Shown piece by piece: positions 15,957-24,471 of a DNA stretch of 64,000 nucleotides; the first letter of the stretch is position 1, and every line of letters starts with the position of its first letter. The DNA comes from Prauserella rugosa (GTDB taxonomy: Bacteria; Actinomycetota; Actinomycetes; Mycobacteriales; Pseudonocardiaceae): positions 1-64,000 of the forward strand of contig NZ_JOIJ01000013.1 of assembly GCF_000719975.1 (NCBI RefSeq). Direction: 5' to 3'. The notes below the pieces were generated by a model. That model made no database searches, was not told the DNA's origin, and saw only the letters and a program-made list of their open reading frames with translations. Made by a program: the position numbers and the translations under genes.

Positions 15957-17102
15957 GTGGCCGATCCCCGAGTTCTGATCGACGCCACCGCTGTGCCTGC
16001 CGACCGCGGTGGCGTGGGCAGGTATGTCGACTCGCTCGTCGCCGCGCTCGACGCCGACGGCGCCGCGATCTCCGTCGTGTGCCAACCGCGCGACGTCGAG
16101 CTGTACGCGGGTCTGGCCCCGCACGGGCGCATCGTGCCCGCCGCGGAATCGACCGCCACCCGCACCGCCCGGTTGACCTGGGAACAGACCACGCTGCCCC
16201 GGCTGGTGCGCAGACTCGGGGTCGATGTCGTGCACTCGCCGCACTACACGATGCCGCTGGCCAGCAGGGCCGCCTCGGTGGTGACGCTGCACGACGCGAC
16301 CTTCTTCACCGACCCCGTGCTGCACTCCTCGGTGAAGGCCAGGTTCTTCCGCACGTGGACGCAGACGGCGCTGCGCAGGGCCGACGTGTGCATCGTGCCC
16401 AGCGAGGCGACCGCCCACGAACTCGAACGGGTGGCCCAGACCGGGCCGGCCCACGTCGAGGTCGTCCACCACGGCGTGGACGAGGAGCGGTTCCACGTGC
16501 CCTCACCCGAGGAGATGCGGGCGGCCAGGGCGGCGATCGGCGTGGGATCGACGCCGTACGTCGCGTTCCTCGGTGCGCTCGAACCGCGGAAGAACGTGCC
16601 CGCGCTCATCCGCGGGTTCGCCCGCGCGGTCGCCGACCTGTCCGAACCTCCCGCGCTCGTGCTCGCCGGCCAGCCGGGATGGGACCGGCAGGTGGAGGCC
16701 GCGCTGGAATCCGTGCCGTATCGGCTACGCGTGATCAGGGCGGGGTATCTGCCGTTCGACACCCTGTCGGGATTCCTCGGGAGCAGCGAACTCGTGGCGT
16801 ATCCGAGTCTCGGCGAGGGATTCGGACTGCCGGTGCTGGAGGCCATGGCCTCGGGTGCGTGCGTGCTGACGACGCGCCGGTTGGCGCTGCCGGAGGTCGG
16901 CGGCGACGCGGTCGCCTACTGCGGCGTCGGCGCGGGCGACGTGGCGGCCGCACTGAGGGAACTGCTCGACGACCCGGCCCGCCGATCGAGGCTGGCGTCG
17001 GCGGCACAGCGCAGGGCGAAGGACTTCTCCTGGTGCGCGACCGCGGAGGGCCACCGCGAGGCCTACGCGAAAGCCGCCCACGCAGCGAGAGCCGCCGCCT
17101 GA
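15957..17102 (+). CDS. GT4 family glycosyltransferase
   Basis: 381 residues from the leaderless GTG 15957. GT-B enzyme: VLIDATAVPADRGGVGRYVDSLV at the N terminus, DVVHSPHYTMPLASRAASVV, TLHDATFFTDP, VPSEATAHELERVA, AFLGALEPRKNVPALIRGF and EGFGLPVLEAMASGACVL with the E-x7-E donor motif. Strongly similar in plan to the GT4 at 14808, so the two are likely ancient duplicates. Last gene of the plus-strand half of the cassette; a four-unit 21-bp array starts 6 bases after its stop and wbbL restarts transcription from its own promoter. Confidence 0.88.
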   Translation: MADPRVLIDATAVPADRGGVGRYVDSLVAALDADGAAISVVCQPRDVELYAGLAPHGRIVPAAESTATRTARLTWEQTTLPRLVRRLGVDVVHSPHYTMPLASRAASVVTLHDATFFTDPVLHSSVKARFFRTWTQTALRRADVCIVPSEATAHELERVAQTGPAHVEVVHHGVDEERFHVPSPEEMRAARAAIGVGSTPYVAFLGALEPRKNVPALIRGFARAVADLSEPPALVLAGQPGWDRQVEAALESVPYRLRVIRAGYLPFDTLSGFLGSSELVAYPSLGEGFGLPVLEAMASGACVLTTRRLALPEVGGDAVAYCGVGAGDVAAALRELLDDPARRSRLASAAQRRAKDFSWCATAEGHREAYAKAAHAARAAA

Positions 17103-17108
17103 GCGCCC

Positions 17109-17192
17109 GTGTTGCGCCCTCAGGGGCCCGTGTTGCGCTTCCTGGGGTCCGTGTCGCGTCCCCAGGGGTCCGTGTTGCGGATCCAGGGCGTC
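17109..17192 (+). repeat. 21-bp 3'-end array (4 units)
   Basis: GTGTTGCG or GTGTCGCG at 17109, 17130, 17151 and 17172, exact 21-bp steps, starting 6 bases after the GT4 stop and in its sense direction. Unlike most others it sits between two co-directional genes, showing the rule is linked to the upstream gene's end rather than to convergence. Confidence 0.95.
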
Positions 17193-17235
17193 CAGGGACA
17201 TCCGGGGCCATCCGGGGCGGCCGGCCGTGCGGGTG

Positions 17236-17241
17236 CAGAAT
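17236..17241 (+). promoter_or_regulatory. -10 box of wbbL
   Basis: CAGAAT inside GGGTGCAGAATG, 6 bases before GTG 17248. Same promoter string as at 14789-14801. Confidence 0.5.
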
Positions 17242-17247
17242 GTCGGC

Positions 17248-18111
17248 GTGACCGAGCCGAAGACCTACGGCGACGGGGTCGCCGTGGTGACCGTGACGTA
17301 CTCCCCGGGCGCGACGCTCGAGCGATTCCTCGACACGCTCGCCACCGCGACCGACCGCGACGTGCCCGTCGTCCTCGCCGACAACGGGTCGGTCGACGGT
17401 GCCCCGGAGAAGGCGGCCGAACGTGCCGACGTCCGGCTCGTGCCGATGGGCGACAACCTCGGCTACGGGGCCGCGGCCAACCGTGGCGTGGCCGAGCTCG
17501 GCGACGACATCGGCTGGGTCGTCGTCGCCAACCCCGACCTCGAATGGGACCCGGGTTCGCTCGACGCGCTGCTGGCGGTCGCCGAACGGTGGCCACGCGG
17601 CGGTGCGTTCGGCCCCCTGATCCGCGAACCCGACGGGTCCGTGTACCCCTCGGCGCGGCTGCTGCCTTCGCCGGGCAGGGGCATCGGCCACGCCGTGTTC
17701 GGCAAGATCTGGCCGGGCAACCCGTGGACGCGCGCGTACCGCCAGGAGACCGCCGCCCCGACCGAACGGACGGCGGGCTGGCTGTCCGGCTCGTGCCAGC
17801 TGTTCCGCCGCGAGGCGTTCGACTCGGTCGACGGTTTCGACCCGCGGTACTTCATGTACTTCGAGGACGTCGACCTGGGCGATCGCATGACCAGGGCGGG
17901 CTGGCTCAACGTCTACGCCCCGTCGGCCGCGGTGATGCACATCGGCGGGGAGTCGACGTCGAAGGCGTCGGCGACCATGCTCGCGGTGCACCACGACAGC
18001 GCCTACCGGTATCTGGCCGACCGCCACCGCGGGCTCCGGTGGAAGCCGTTCCTGGCCGTGGTGAAGCTCGGCCTGAAACTGCGCCTCAAACTCGAGACCC
18101 GCGGCGGCTGA
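17248..18111 (+). CDS. wbbL: Rhamnosyltransferase WbbL (GlcNAc-PP-decaprenol rhamnosyltransferase)
   Basis: 287 residues from GTG 17248. GT2 fold with VAVVTVTYSPGATLERFLDTL, VLADNGSVDG, NLGYGAAANRG, VVVANPDLEWDPGSL and RYFMYFEDVDLGDRM. The opening VVTVTYSPG and the overall layout match mycobacterial WbbL (Rv3265c), which transfers L-rhamnose from dTDP-rhamnose to GlcNAc-PP-decaprenol, forming the linker between peptidoglycan and arabinogalactan. The rml genes upstream and manB downstream preserve the mycobacterial order. Essential in mycobacteria; assignment here rests on motif and synteny. Converges on the ABC permease with 9 bases between. Confidence 0.85.
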   Translation: MTEPKTYGDGVAVVTVTYSPGATLERFLDTLATATDRDVPVVLADNGSVDGAPEKAAERADVRLVPMGDNLGYGAAANRGVAELGDDIGWVVVANPDLEWDPGSLDALLAVAERWPRGGAFGPLIREPDGSVYPSARLLPSPGRGIGHAVFGKIWPGNPWTRAYRQETAAPTERTAGWLSGSCQLFRREAFDSVDGFDPRYFMYFEDVDLGDRMTRAGWLNVYAPSAAVMHIGGESTSKASATMLAVHHDSAYRYLADRHRGLRWKPFLAVVKLGLKLRLKLETRGG

Positions 18112-18120
18112 ACGGCCCGG

Positions 18121-18906
18121 TCATTCCCAGCGGAACAGGCGCGCCGACACCAGTCCGGCGACGACCGTGACGCCCCCGAGCGCGCCCACCTGACCTGCGT
18201 TCATCGGCTCGCCGAGCCACGCGGCGAGCATCGACTCGAGACCCGCGCCGAACGGCAGGTACTGCCCGGCGGTGGCCAGGGCGTCCGGCAGGTTTGCGGT
18301 GTTACCGAAGCCGCCGCCGAGCGCCATGATCGCGAAGAACGCCACGAGCCCGATCGCCAGCGCCGCGTTGGGCGTGGGCGAGACGGCGGCGATCAGCATG
18401 CCGACGGCGAACATCGCGGCCGTCGTCGCGACGAACGCCGCCACGAGCGCCAGCGGTGCGGCCGGCGGCGCGACGTCGAACATCATCGCCGCGACCACGA
18501 GCACCAGCACCACCCCGGCCAGCGTCTGCAGCAGGCCGACGACCACCTGCGCGACCAGCACCATCGACGGACTCGCGGGCGTGACCGCCAGTCGTCGCAG
18601 GATCTTGTAGCGACGATAGGTCGCCAGGAACGACGGCATGTTGATCACGCCGACGATCGCGACCACCATGACCATCGCCATCGGAAGCAGGAACGCGGTC
18701 TGCTGCGTCATGCCACCCAGGCCGGGGGCGGTGGGCGAGTCACCACCGCCGTTCATCACCATGATCAGCAGCGGCATCCCCAGCGGGATGAGCAAGCCCG
18801 CCGTGTCGCGGCGGACCATGCGGCCCTCGTGTGCCGTCAGTGCCAGCCAGGCGCGCGGGCCCGGACCGGTGCGGGGAATCGCCACCTGCGCGGTGTGATC
18901 GGTCAT
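18121..18906 (-). CDS. ABC-2 type transporter permease
   Basis: 261 residues; start ATG 18906 overlaps the ATPase stop by 4 bases (ATGA). Six hydrophobic helices are visible, at about 34-50, 70-92, 108-135, 145-168, 178-200 and 232-252, with the ABC-2 motif around ITYRRYKILRRLAVTP preceding the third helix. DrrB/BcrB-like exporters of this type pump drugs, lipids or polyketides together with a single ATPase. The partner is the gene immediately upstream. Divergent two-component genes at 19776-21574 probably control it, an arrangement common for peptide- or antibiotic-response exporters. Confidence 0.88.
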   Translation of the reverse strand: MTDHTAQVAIPRTGPGPRAWLALTAHEGRMVRRDTAGLLIPLGMPLLIMVMNGGGDSPTAPGLGGMTQQTAFLLPMAMVMVVAIVGVINMPSFLATYRRYKILRRLAVTPASPSMVLVAQVVVGLLQTLAGVVLVLVVAAMMFDVAPPAAPLALVAAFVATTAAMFAVGMLIAAVSPTPNAALAIGLVAFFAIMALGGGFGNTANLPDALATAGQYLPFGAGLESMLAAWLGEPMNAGQVGALGGVTVVAGLVSARLFRWE

Positions 18907-19634
18907 CGTCGCGGCTCCTCGTCGTCGGTCATCGCCAGGAAGGCCTCGTCGAGCGAGGCGTCGGATTCGCCGTGGGTGCGGGCGACCAGGCCCGCGGGCG
19001 TGTCCAGTGCCGCGATCCGCCCGCCGTCGAACACGGCGATGCGATCGCAGAGGTGCTTGGCCTCGTCCATGAAGTGGGTGACGAGCAGGATCGTCACGCC
19101 CGCCGAGCGCACCTGTTCGATCAGCTCCCAGGTGTCCCTGCGCGCCCGCGGGTCGAGGCCCGTGGTGAGCTCGTCGAGAACCGCGACGCGCGGCTTGCCG
19201 ACGAGTGCCAGCGCGATCGACAGTCGCTGCACCTGGCCGCCGGAGAGGTCGTCGACGAACGTGTCGCGCTTGTGGTCGAGGCCGAGATCGGCCAGCAACC
19301 GGTGCGGGTCGTGCCCGTCGGCGTAGAACGAGCGATACAGCCGCACGAGCTCGCCGACCGTCGCCTTGTCCGGCAGGGTGCCTTCCTGCAGCTGCACGCC
19401 GAGGACGTTGCGCAGGGCCTTGCGGTCGCGGACCGGATCGAGCCCGAGCACCCGCACCGATCCGGAGTCGGGTCTGCGCAGGCCCTCGATGATCTCGACG
19501 GTCGTCGTCTTGCCTGCCCCGTTCCTGCCCAGCACGCCGAAGATCTCGCCGTGTTCGACGGTGAAGCTGACCCCGTCGACGGCGACGGTCTCGCCGTAAC
19601 GCTTGCGGACGTCCTCCACCTCGATGACGGCCAT
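18903..19634 (-). CDS. ABC transporter ATP-binding protein
   Basis: 243 residues from ATG 19634; GGAAAGGGGAGCGAC upstream supplies the ribosome-binding site. Walker A GRNGAGKTT at 36-44, Q-loop VQLQEGTLPD, signature LSGGQVQRLS, Walker B RVAVLDELTTGLDP and switch His in LVTHFMDEA. The Walker B is followed by ELTTG rather than the usual EPT, a mild deviation; the catalytic Glu is kept. Energises the permease encoded directly downstream with which it overlaps by 4 bases. Of the DrrA/CcmA exporter subfamily by length and motif. Confidence 0.92.
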   Translation of the reverse strand: MAVIEVEDVRKRYGETVAVDGVSFTVEHGEIFGVLGRNGAGKTTTVEIIEGLRRPDSGSVRVLGLDPVRDRKALRNVLGVQLQEGTLPDKATVGELVRLYRSFYADGHDPHRLLADLGLDHKRDTFVDDLSGGQVQRLSIALALVGKPRVAVLDELTTGLDPRARRDTWELIEQVRSAGVTILLVTHFMDEAKHLCDRIAVFDGGRIAALDTPAGLVARTHGESDASLDEAFLAMTDDEEPRR

Positions 19635-19700
19635 GTCGCTCCCCTTTCCCTGGAAATCCCTGTGCACGGCAACCTAGGGACGGCGCGGCCTGCGTGTCGT

Positions 19701-19739
19701 CTGCCGAACGTCACGGCTCGCGGGCATGACTTTCGGCAG
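19701..19739. promoter_or_regulatory. Inverted repeat between ABC exporter and two-component genes
   Basis: CTGCCGAA (19701-19708) and TTCGGCAG (19732-19739) form perfect 8-bp arms 23 bases apart, in the 141-bp divergent region. A LuxR/NarL-type response regulator is encoded next door and such proteins bind paired heptamers, so this is a candidate autoregulatory and exporter-control site. Confidence 0.5.
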
Positions 19740-19763
19740 ATGCCGGGGCGGGCGCGGCACTTC

Positions 19764-19769
19764 TAGACT
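19764..19769 (+). promoter_or_regulatory. -10 box of leaderless histidine kinase transcript
   Basis: TAGACT with a 6-base spacer to ATG 19776; no ribosome-binding site in between. Confidence 0.65.
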
Positions 19770-19775
19770 CGGCGG

Positions 19776-20921
19776 ATGAGGAAGGAACGCCTCGAGATCT
19801 GGATGGCGCTGGCCGGGTTGGCGATCTACCTCGTCGTCGGTGTGCCGGTCGTGGTCGTCGAGTTCACCAGCGGCGACGCGACGCGGGGACCGTTCTGGGT
19901 GTGGCTGTTGTGCTACGTCGGCTATCTCGCCGCGATGGTGGCCGTCCCGACGGCGGATCGCGGGCCCCGGCGCGTGAACCCGGCCGTCTTCGCCGCGCTC
20001 GCCGTGGTCTGCGGGGCCGCGACGGTGCTGCTCGCGGGCAACCACGGCGTGACACCGATCCTGCTCGTGTTCGCCGCGGCACTGGCGGCGCAGTTCCTGT
20101 CGGTGCGGGTCGCCGTCGGCATCGTCGCGGTCAACACGGCCGTCGTGGCGACGGCGGTGTTCTCGCACGGCCTCGGCTGGCCGGACGTGCTGCTCACCAC
20201 CGCCCTCTACGCCGTGCTTCAGGTGCTGTACCTGTTCACCGCCTGGACCGAACGCCGGGAACAGGTGGCCAACGAGAACCTCGCGGTGGCCCACGCCGAG
20301 CTGCGCAGCGCCACCGCACTGCTCGCCGAGTCGAGCCAGGCGCAGGAGCGGCTCCGGATCGCGCGGGAACTGCACGACCTGTTGGGGCACAAGCTCTCCG
20401 CGCTGGCGTTGAACCTTGAAACGGCCAACCACCGGGTACGGGGCGAGGCTTCCGCGGACGTCGAACGCTCCCGCCTGCTGGCGAAGGAACTGCTCGCCGA
20501 CGTCCGTTCCACGGTGGGCGATCTGCGGTCGCGGCCCCCGGAACTGCGTACCGCCCTCGACACGATCGTCCGCGACCTGCCGCGCCCGCGCGGACACCTC
20601 ACCGTGGCCGACGACGTGGAGGTCGACGAACGGTGCATCACCGTGCTGATCCGATGCGTGCAGGAGATCGTCACCAACGCCATCCGGCATTCGGGGGCGG
20701 AGAACCTGTGGATCGACGTCCGCACGCGCGACGGCGGCGGGGTCGAACTCCACGCCAGGGACGACGGCAGGGGGACCGCCGCACTGCGACTCGGCCACGG
20801 GCTCACCGGCCTGCGGGAACGTGCCGAGGAACTCGGCGGCGAGGTGTCGTTCGACGGCCGCGGCGGCTTCGCGGTACGGCTCGAACTGCCGCCGGCGGCC
20901 GTCCCGGTGGCGGTCTCATGA
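19776..20921 (+). CDS. Sensor histidine kinase (HisKA_3 family)
   Basis: 381 residues from leaderless ATG 19776. Five or so membrane helices in residues 8-155 with almost no extracytoplasmic loop, a coiled linker (ENLAVAHAELRSATALLAES), the HisKA_3 box ERLRIARELHDLLGHKLSAL with phospho-accepting His200, then an HATPase domain with N-box EIVTNAIRHSGA and G-box DDGRGTAALRLGHGLTGLRER. Intramembrane-sensing kinases of this layout usually detect membrane perturbation and partner ABC exporters. Stop overlaps the response-regulator ATG by 4 bases, and an exporter is divergently encoded. Confidence 0.93.
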   Translation: MRKERLEIWMALAGLAIYLVVGVPVVVVEFTSGDATRGPFWVWLLCYVGYLAAMVAVPTADRGPRRVNPAVFAALAVVCGAATVLLAGNHGVTPILLVFAAALAAQFLSVRVAVGIVAVNTAVVATAVFSHGLGWPDVLLTTALYAVLQVLYLFTAWTERREQVANENLAVAHAELRSATALLAESSQAQERLRIARELHDLLGHKLSALALNLETANHRVRGEASADVERSRLLAKELLADVRSTVGDLRSRPPELRTALDTIVRDLPRPRGHLTVADDVEVDERCITVLIRCVQEIVTNAIRHSGAENLWIDVRTRDGGGVELHARDDGRGTAALRLGHGLTGLRERAEELGGEVSFDGRGGFAVRLELPPAAVPVAVS

Positions 20922-21574
20922 TCCGCGTGTGCGTGGCCGACGACCAGACACTCGTGCGGCAGGGCGTGCTCAGCCTGCTCGGCCTGTCGGAGGACGTGAC
21001 CGTGGTGGCGGAGGCGGCCGACGGTGATGAGGCGCTGGACGTCCTGACCCGCGACGCCCCCGACGTCCTGCTGCTCGACCTGCGGATGCCGGGGCGCGAC
21101 GGCATCGCCACGTTGGAGGCGATGCGGCAGCGTGGCCTCGACGTGCCCGTGCTCGTGCTGACCACCTTCGACGACGACGAGCTCGTGCTCAAGGCCCTGC
21201 GTGCGGGTGCGCGCGGCTACCTGCTCAAGGATGTGACGCTCGAGCAGCTCGTGCACGCGATCCGCACCCTTGCCCGTGGCGGATCGCTGGTGCAGCCCGC
21301 GCTCACCGAGCGGCTGCTGCGTGCGGTCGAGGTGGCCGACGACGTGCCCGACTTCGACGACCTGCCCGCACCCGAACCGCTGACCGAACGCGAACTCGAC
21401 GTCCTGCGCCTACTCGCGGGCGGCTTCAACAACCGGGAGATCGCCGACGCGGTGGGCCTGGCCGAGGGGACCGTCAAGAACCACGTGTCGAACGTGCTGA
21501 TGAAGCTCTACGTGCGCGACCGCACCAGGGCGGTACTTCGGGCACTCCACCTTGGCCTGCTGAGCAGACCATGA
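20918..21574 (+). CDS. LuxR/NarL family response regulator
   Basis: 218 residues from ATG 20918 (ATGA overlap with the kinase). Receiver domain with acidic pair Asp8/Asp9, phospho-acceptor Asp54 in LLLDLRMPG, Thr in VLTTFDDD and Lys in RGYLLKD. C-terminal LuxR HTH at about 150-210: LTERELDVLRLLAGGFNNREIADAVGL ... GTVKNHVSNVLMKL. Works with the upstream kinase; likely target is the divergent ABC exporter through the inverted repeat at 19701-19739. A three-unit 21-bp array follows the stop by 6 bases. Confidence 0.94.
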   Translation: MIRVCVADDQTLVRQGVLSLLGLSEDVTVVAEAADGDEALDVLTRDAPDVLLLDLRMPGRDGIATLEAMRQRGLDVPVLVLTTFDDDELVLKALRAGARGYLLKDVTLEQLVHAIRTLARGGSLVQPALTERLLRAVEVADDVPDFDDLPAPEPLTERELDVLRLLAGGFNNREIADAVGLAEGTVKNHVSNVLMKLYVRDRTRAVLRALHLGLLSRP

Positions 21575-21580
21575 GAACCC

Positions 21581-21643
21581 GTGTTGCGCTCTCGGGAGCC
21601 CGTGTTGCGGTTTCAGAACCCGGTGTTGCGGATCCAGGGGCTT
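21581..21643 (+). repeat. 21-bp 3'-end array (3 units)
   Basis: GTGTTGCG at 21581, 21602 and 21623, exact 21-bp steps, beginning 6 bases after the response-regulator stop, in its sense direction. The shortest array in the window; it ends 9 bases before the stop of the convergent gene. Confidence 0.95.
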
Positions 21644-21652
21644 CCGGCGTGG

Positions 21653-22114
21653 TCACAGACCTTCGAGGCGGCGGGCGAGCTCGGACTGGCCCGTGGTCTG
21701 AACCTTCGTGGTCGGGACGAAGCCGTCGGAATCCGGCTCGTTCCGGTCGCCGCGTTGGTCGGCGGCCGGCTTCTGCACGGGAGCACCGGTGAACGTCATG
21801 TCGGCGGGGGCGTCCGGTGTGTCGAGCGGCTGGGTGCGCGCCGAGGACTGGGCCGCGGATCCGTCGGCCTGTGGCGTGGCCAACGGCACCGTGGGTGCGG
21901 GCTGCGACAGGTGGCTCTCGTCGTTGCGCTCGATGACCGACGTCGGCACCTTGGCCGTCGTGTCCGGGTCCTGCTCGGCGTCCGCGACCACGGACGAGGG
22001 GATGACCTGCGTATCGGCGGAGTCCATCGGTGACTCCATGTTGTCCGGCGTCACCACGCCCTTGCGCTGCTGCGCCCGAGCGAGTACGGCGTCCGCCCGA
22101 TCGCGGGGATCCAT
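21653..22114 (-). CDS. Disordered conserved hypothetical protein
   Basis: 153 residues from ATG 22114, chosen because GGAGG stands 8 bases upstream; GTG 22120 is too close to it. The N terminus (MDPRDRADAVLARAQQRKG) is a short basic helix and the C terminus (TTKVQTTGQSELARRLEGL) another; the middle is a long Asp/Pro/Thr/Ser-rich linker without predicted structure. No enzymatic motif. Similar small helix-linker-helix proteins occur next to manB in related actinobacteria as far as I recall, but I cannot name a family. Divergent from manB with 148 bases between starts. Confidence 0.7.
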   Translation of the reverse strand: MDPRDRADAVLARAQQRKGVVTPDNMESPMDSADTQVIPSSVVADAEQDPDTTAKVPTSVIERNDESHLSQPAPTVPLATPQADGSAAQSSARTQPLDTPDAPADMTFTGAPVQKPAADQRGDRNEPDSDGFVPTTKVQTTGQSELARRLEGL

Positions 22115-22262
22115 GCCCACGTCCTCCCCGATACTTGCCCCGGCCCTCTCCCGGAAGGCCGCCGGATTCTGCGTCTAGGGTAGGCCCTCCGGTCCGATAC
22201 CGTCAGCGTTTCCCCCCGGTTTGTCGCCGGCAGGGCCATGAGAAAGGGTAGGTGCACGGAGA

Positions 22263-23351
22263 ATGGCGTCCTCGTCCGGAGGCAGTGCGGTCGATGCCGT
22301 GGTGCTCGTCGGCGGTAAAGGCACCAGGCTGCGCCCGTTGACCCTGTCGGCACCCAAGCCGATGCTGCCCACCGCCGGCGTGCCGTTCCTGGCCCACCTG
22401 CTGTCGCGGATCCGTGCCGCGGGCATCGAACATGTGGTGCTCGGCACGTCCTACCAAGCGGAGGTGTTCGAGAAGCACTTCGGCGACGGCGCGGAGTTCG
22501 GCCTCGAGCTCGAGTACGTCGTCGAAGACCAGCCGCTCGACACCGGCGGCGCGATCCGCAACGTGTACGACCGGCTGCGCGCCGACGACGTGATGATCTT
22601 CAACGGCGACATCCTCTCCGGCACCGACATCGGCGCGCTGCTCGCCACCCACCGTCGCTCCGGCGCCGACGTGACCCTGCACCTGCAGCGGGTCGCCGAC
22701 CCGAGTCGGTTCGGCTCCGTGCCCACGGACGCCGACGGCCGTGTGACGGCCTTCCTGGAGAAGACCCCGAATCCGCCGACCGACCAGGTCAACGCCGGGT
22801 GCTACGTGTTCCGCCGCGAGGTGGTGGGCGGCATCCCCGCGGGGCGGCGGGTGTCGGTCGAACGCGAGACGTTCCCCGGGCTGCTCGAGGCGGGCGCCCA
22901 CGTGCACGGTTTCGTCGACGACTCGTACTGGCTCGACGTCGGCACCCCCGAGACGTTCGTGCGCGGCAGCGCCGACCTCGTGCAGGGCGCCGCGCCGACG
23001 TCGGCGTTGCCGGGACCTGCCGGCGGGGCGCTGCTGCTCACCGGTGCGTCCGTCGCCGACGACGCCGAGGTCACGGGCGGGACCACCGTCGGAGCCGACG
23101 CCGTTGTGCGTTCCGGTGCGCGCGTCGACGGGTCGGTGCTGTTCGACGGCGCGGTCGTCGAGCCGGGTGCCGTGGTCGAACGCTCCGTGCTGGGCGTGGG
23201 CTCGCGGGTCGGGGAGGGCGCCGTCCTGCGCGACGTGGTGCTGGGCGACGGCGCGAGCGTCGGCGCGGGGTGCGAACTGCTCGACGGTGCACGCGTGTGG
23301 CCCGACGTCGATCTGCCGCCCGGGGCTATCCGGTTCTCCAGCGATGCGTGA
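22263..23351 (+). CDS. manB: Mannose-1-phosphate guanylyltransferase (GDP-mannose pyrophosphorylase)
   Basis: 362 residues from ATG 22263. Nucleotidyltransferase signature VVLVGGKGTRLRPLTLSAPKPMLP at 13-36, MIFNGDIL with the metal-binding Asp, FLEKTPNPPTDQVNAGCYVF and WLDVGTPETF. The C-terminal third is a left-handed beta helix of hexapeptide repeats (VTGGTTVGADAVVRSGARV ...). This matches mycobacterial ManB/ManC (Rv3264c), which makes GDP-mannose from mannose-1-P and GTP for polyprenol-phosphomannose, PIMs and lipomannan. Position after wbbL is the mycobacterial one. Ends 8 bases into the following glycosylase gene. Confidence 0.88.
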   Translation: MASSSGGSAVDAVVLVGGKGTRLRPLTLSAPKPMLPTAGVPFLAHLLSRIRAAGIEHVVLGTSYQAEVFEKHFGDGAEFGLELEYVVEDQPLDTGGAIRNVYDRLRADDVMIFNGDILSGTDIGALLATHRRSGADVTLHLQRVADPSRFGSVPTDADGRVTAFLEKTPNPPTDQVNAGCYVFRREVVGGIPAGRRVSVERETFPGLLEAGAHVHGFVDDSYWLDVGTPETFVRGSADLVQGAAPTSALPGPAGGALLLTGASVADDAEVTGGTTVGADAVVRSGARVDGSVLFDGAVVEPGAVVERSVLGVGSRVGEGAVLRDVVLGDGASVGAGCELLDGARVWPDVDLPPGAIRFSSDA

Positions 23352-24240
23352 ACGTCGCTGGCGGCCCGATTTCGAGGTCGACGTCGATGCGGTGCTCGCC
23401 CCACTGCGCCGAGGTCGCGGCGACCCGTGTTTCCAGTACGACGGCGGTATCTGGCTGACGGCGACCACGTCCGAGGGTTCGGCGACGCTGCGCGTGACCC
23501 GTGCCGGCGGCGAGGTCGTCGGCACGGCGTGGGGCGCGGGTGCCGACGTGGTGCTCGACGGGTTGCCCACGTTGCTGGGTGCGGCCGACGACGACTCCGG
23601 GTTCGTCGCCCACCACGACGCCGTCGCCCGCGCGCGGCGAAATCTGCCCGCGCTGCGGCTCGGTGCGACGGGCCGGGTGTGGGACGTGCTGGTACCCGCG
23701 GTGCTGGAGCAGAAGGTGACGGGGTACGAGGCGCGGCGCTCGTGGCGGGAGTTGTGCCGATGGTTCGGTGAACCCGCCCCCGGACCGGCTCCAGCCGGGA
23801 TGCGCGTGCCGCCGACCGCCGAGTCCGTGTTGTCGATTGTGGACTGGAACTGGCACAAGGCCGGTGTGGATCTGGCGCGCCGCAGGGCATTGCGTGCCGC
23901 CGCGACGGTGGCGTCGCATGTGGAACGAGCGGCGACGTTGGGTGGCGCCGAGGGGCGACGTCTGCTGCGGACCGTGCCGGGGATCGGAGTCTGGACGGCC
24001 GCGGAGGTCGCCCAGCGGGCGTGGGGCGACCCGGACGCGGTGAGCTTCGGGGACTTCCACGTGCCCGCAGTGGTCGGACACGCGCTGATCGGCCGTGAAC
24101 TCGACGACGCGGGCATGCACGAGGTGCTCGCCCCGTACGCCCCGCACCGCCACCGTGCCGTGCGCTACCTCGAAGCCGCAGGCCACACCCGGCCCCGTTA
24201 TGGGCCCCGCTACCCGATCCGCGACTACCGAGCCATCTGA
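23344..24240 (+). CDS. HhH-GPD base-excision DNA glycosylase (AlkA-like)
   Basis: 298 residues from ATG 23344, overlapping manB by 8 bases. The core HhH-GPD domain includes VWDVLVPAVLEQKVTGYEARRSWREL, the helix-hairpin-helix LLRTVPGIGVWTAAEVAQRAWG and the catalytic aspartate in VSFGDFHVPAVVGHAL. This is the 3-methyladenine glycosylase II arrangement, which removes alkylated purines by base excision. An N-terminal AlkA-type beta domain is present (FQYDGGIWLTATTSEGSATLRV). Coupling to manB is conserved in some actinobacteria but has no obvious functional logic. A six-unit 21-bp array starts 8 bases downstream. Confidence 0.88.
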   Translation: MRERRWRPDFEVDVDAVLAPLRRGRGDPCFQYDGGIWLTATTSEGSATLRVTRAGGEVVGTAWGAGADVVLDGLPTLLGAADDDSGFVAHHDAVARARRNLPALRLGATGRVWDVLVPAVLEQKVTGYEARRSWRELCRWFGEPAPGPAPAGMRVPPTAESVLSIVDWNWHKAGVDLARRRALRAAATVASHVERAATLGGAEGRRLLRTVPGIGVWTAAEVAQRAWGDPDAVSFGDFHVPAVVGHALIGRELDDAGMHEVLAPYAPHRHRAVRYLEAAGHTRPRYGPRYPIRDYRAI

Positions 24241-24248
24241 ACCGGCGC

Positions 24249-24377
24249 GTGTTGCGGGTTCGGGGAGCCGTGTTGCGGTTTCGGGGGGGGGCGTGTTGCG
24301 TCCTGGGGTGGCCGTGTTGCGGATTCCGGGGCCCGTGTTGCGGGGCTCAGGAGGCCGTGTTGCGTTTCGAGGGATCC
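24249..24377 (+). repeat. 21-bp 3'-end array (6 units, two with changed spacing)
   Basis: GTGTTGCG at 24249, 24270, 24293, 24314, 24335 and 24357. Steps are 21, 23, 21, 21 and 22: the 23 arises from a run of nine G (two extra), the 22 from one extra base. All are in the sense of the glycosylase gene, which ends 8 bases before. Confidence 0.93.
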
Positions 24378-24471
24378 CGTGGGCGATCCGTTTCGTCAGC
24401 GTTGGCGACGCTGGCCACGTTCGGTTTCGAACCCGGGAAGCAGTGACGGCCGAGGATGTCGCGTACCGGCA

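Noticed and set aside
24424..24450. tRNA-like GTTTCGAACCCGGG
   Set aside because: Looks like a T-arm but no acceptor, D or anticodon arms can be folded around it.
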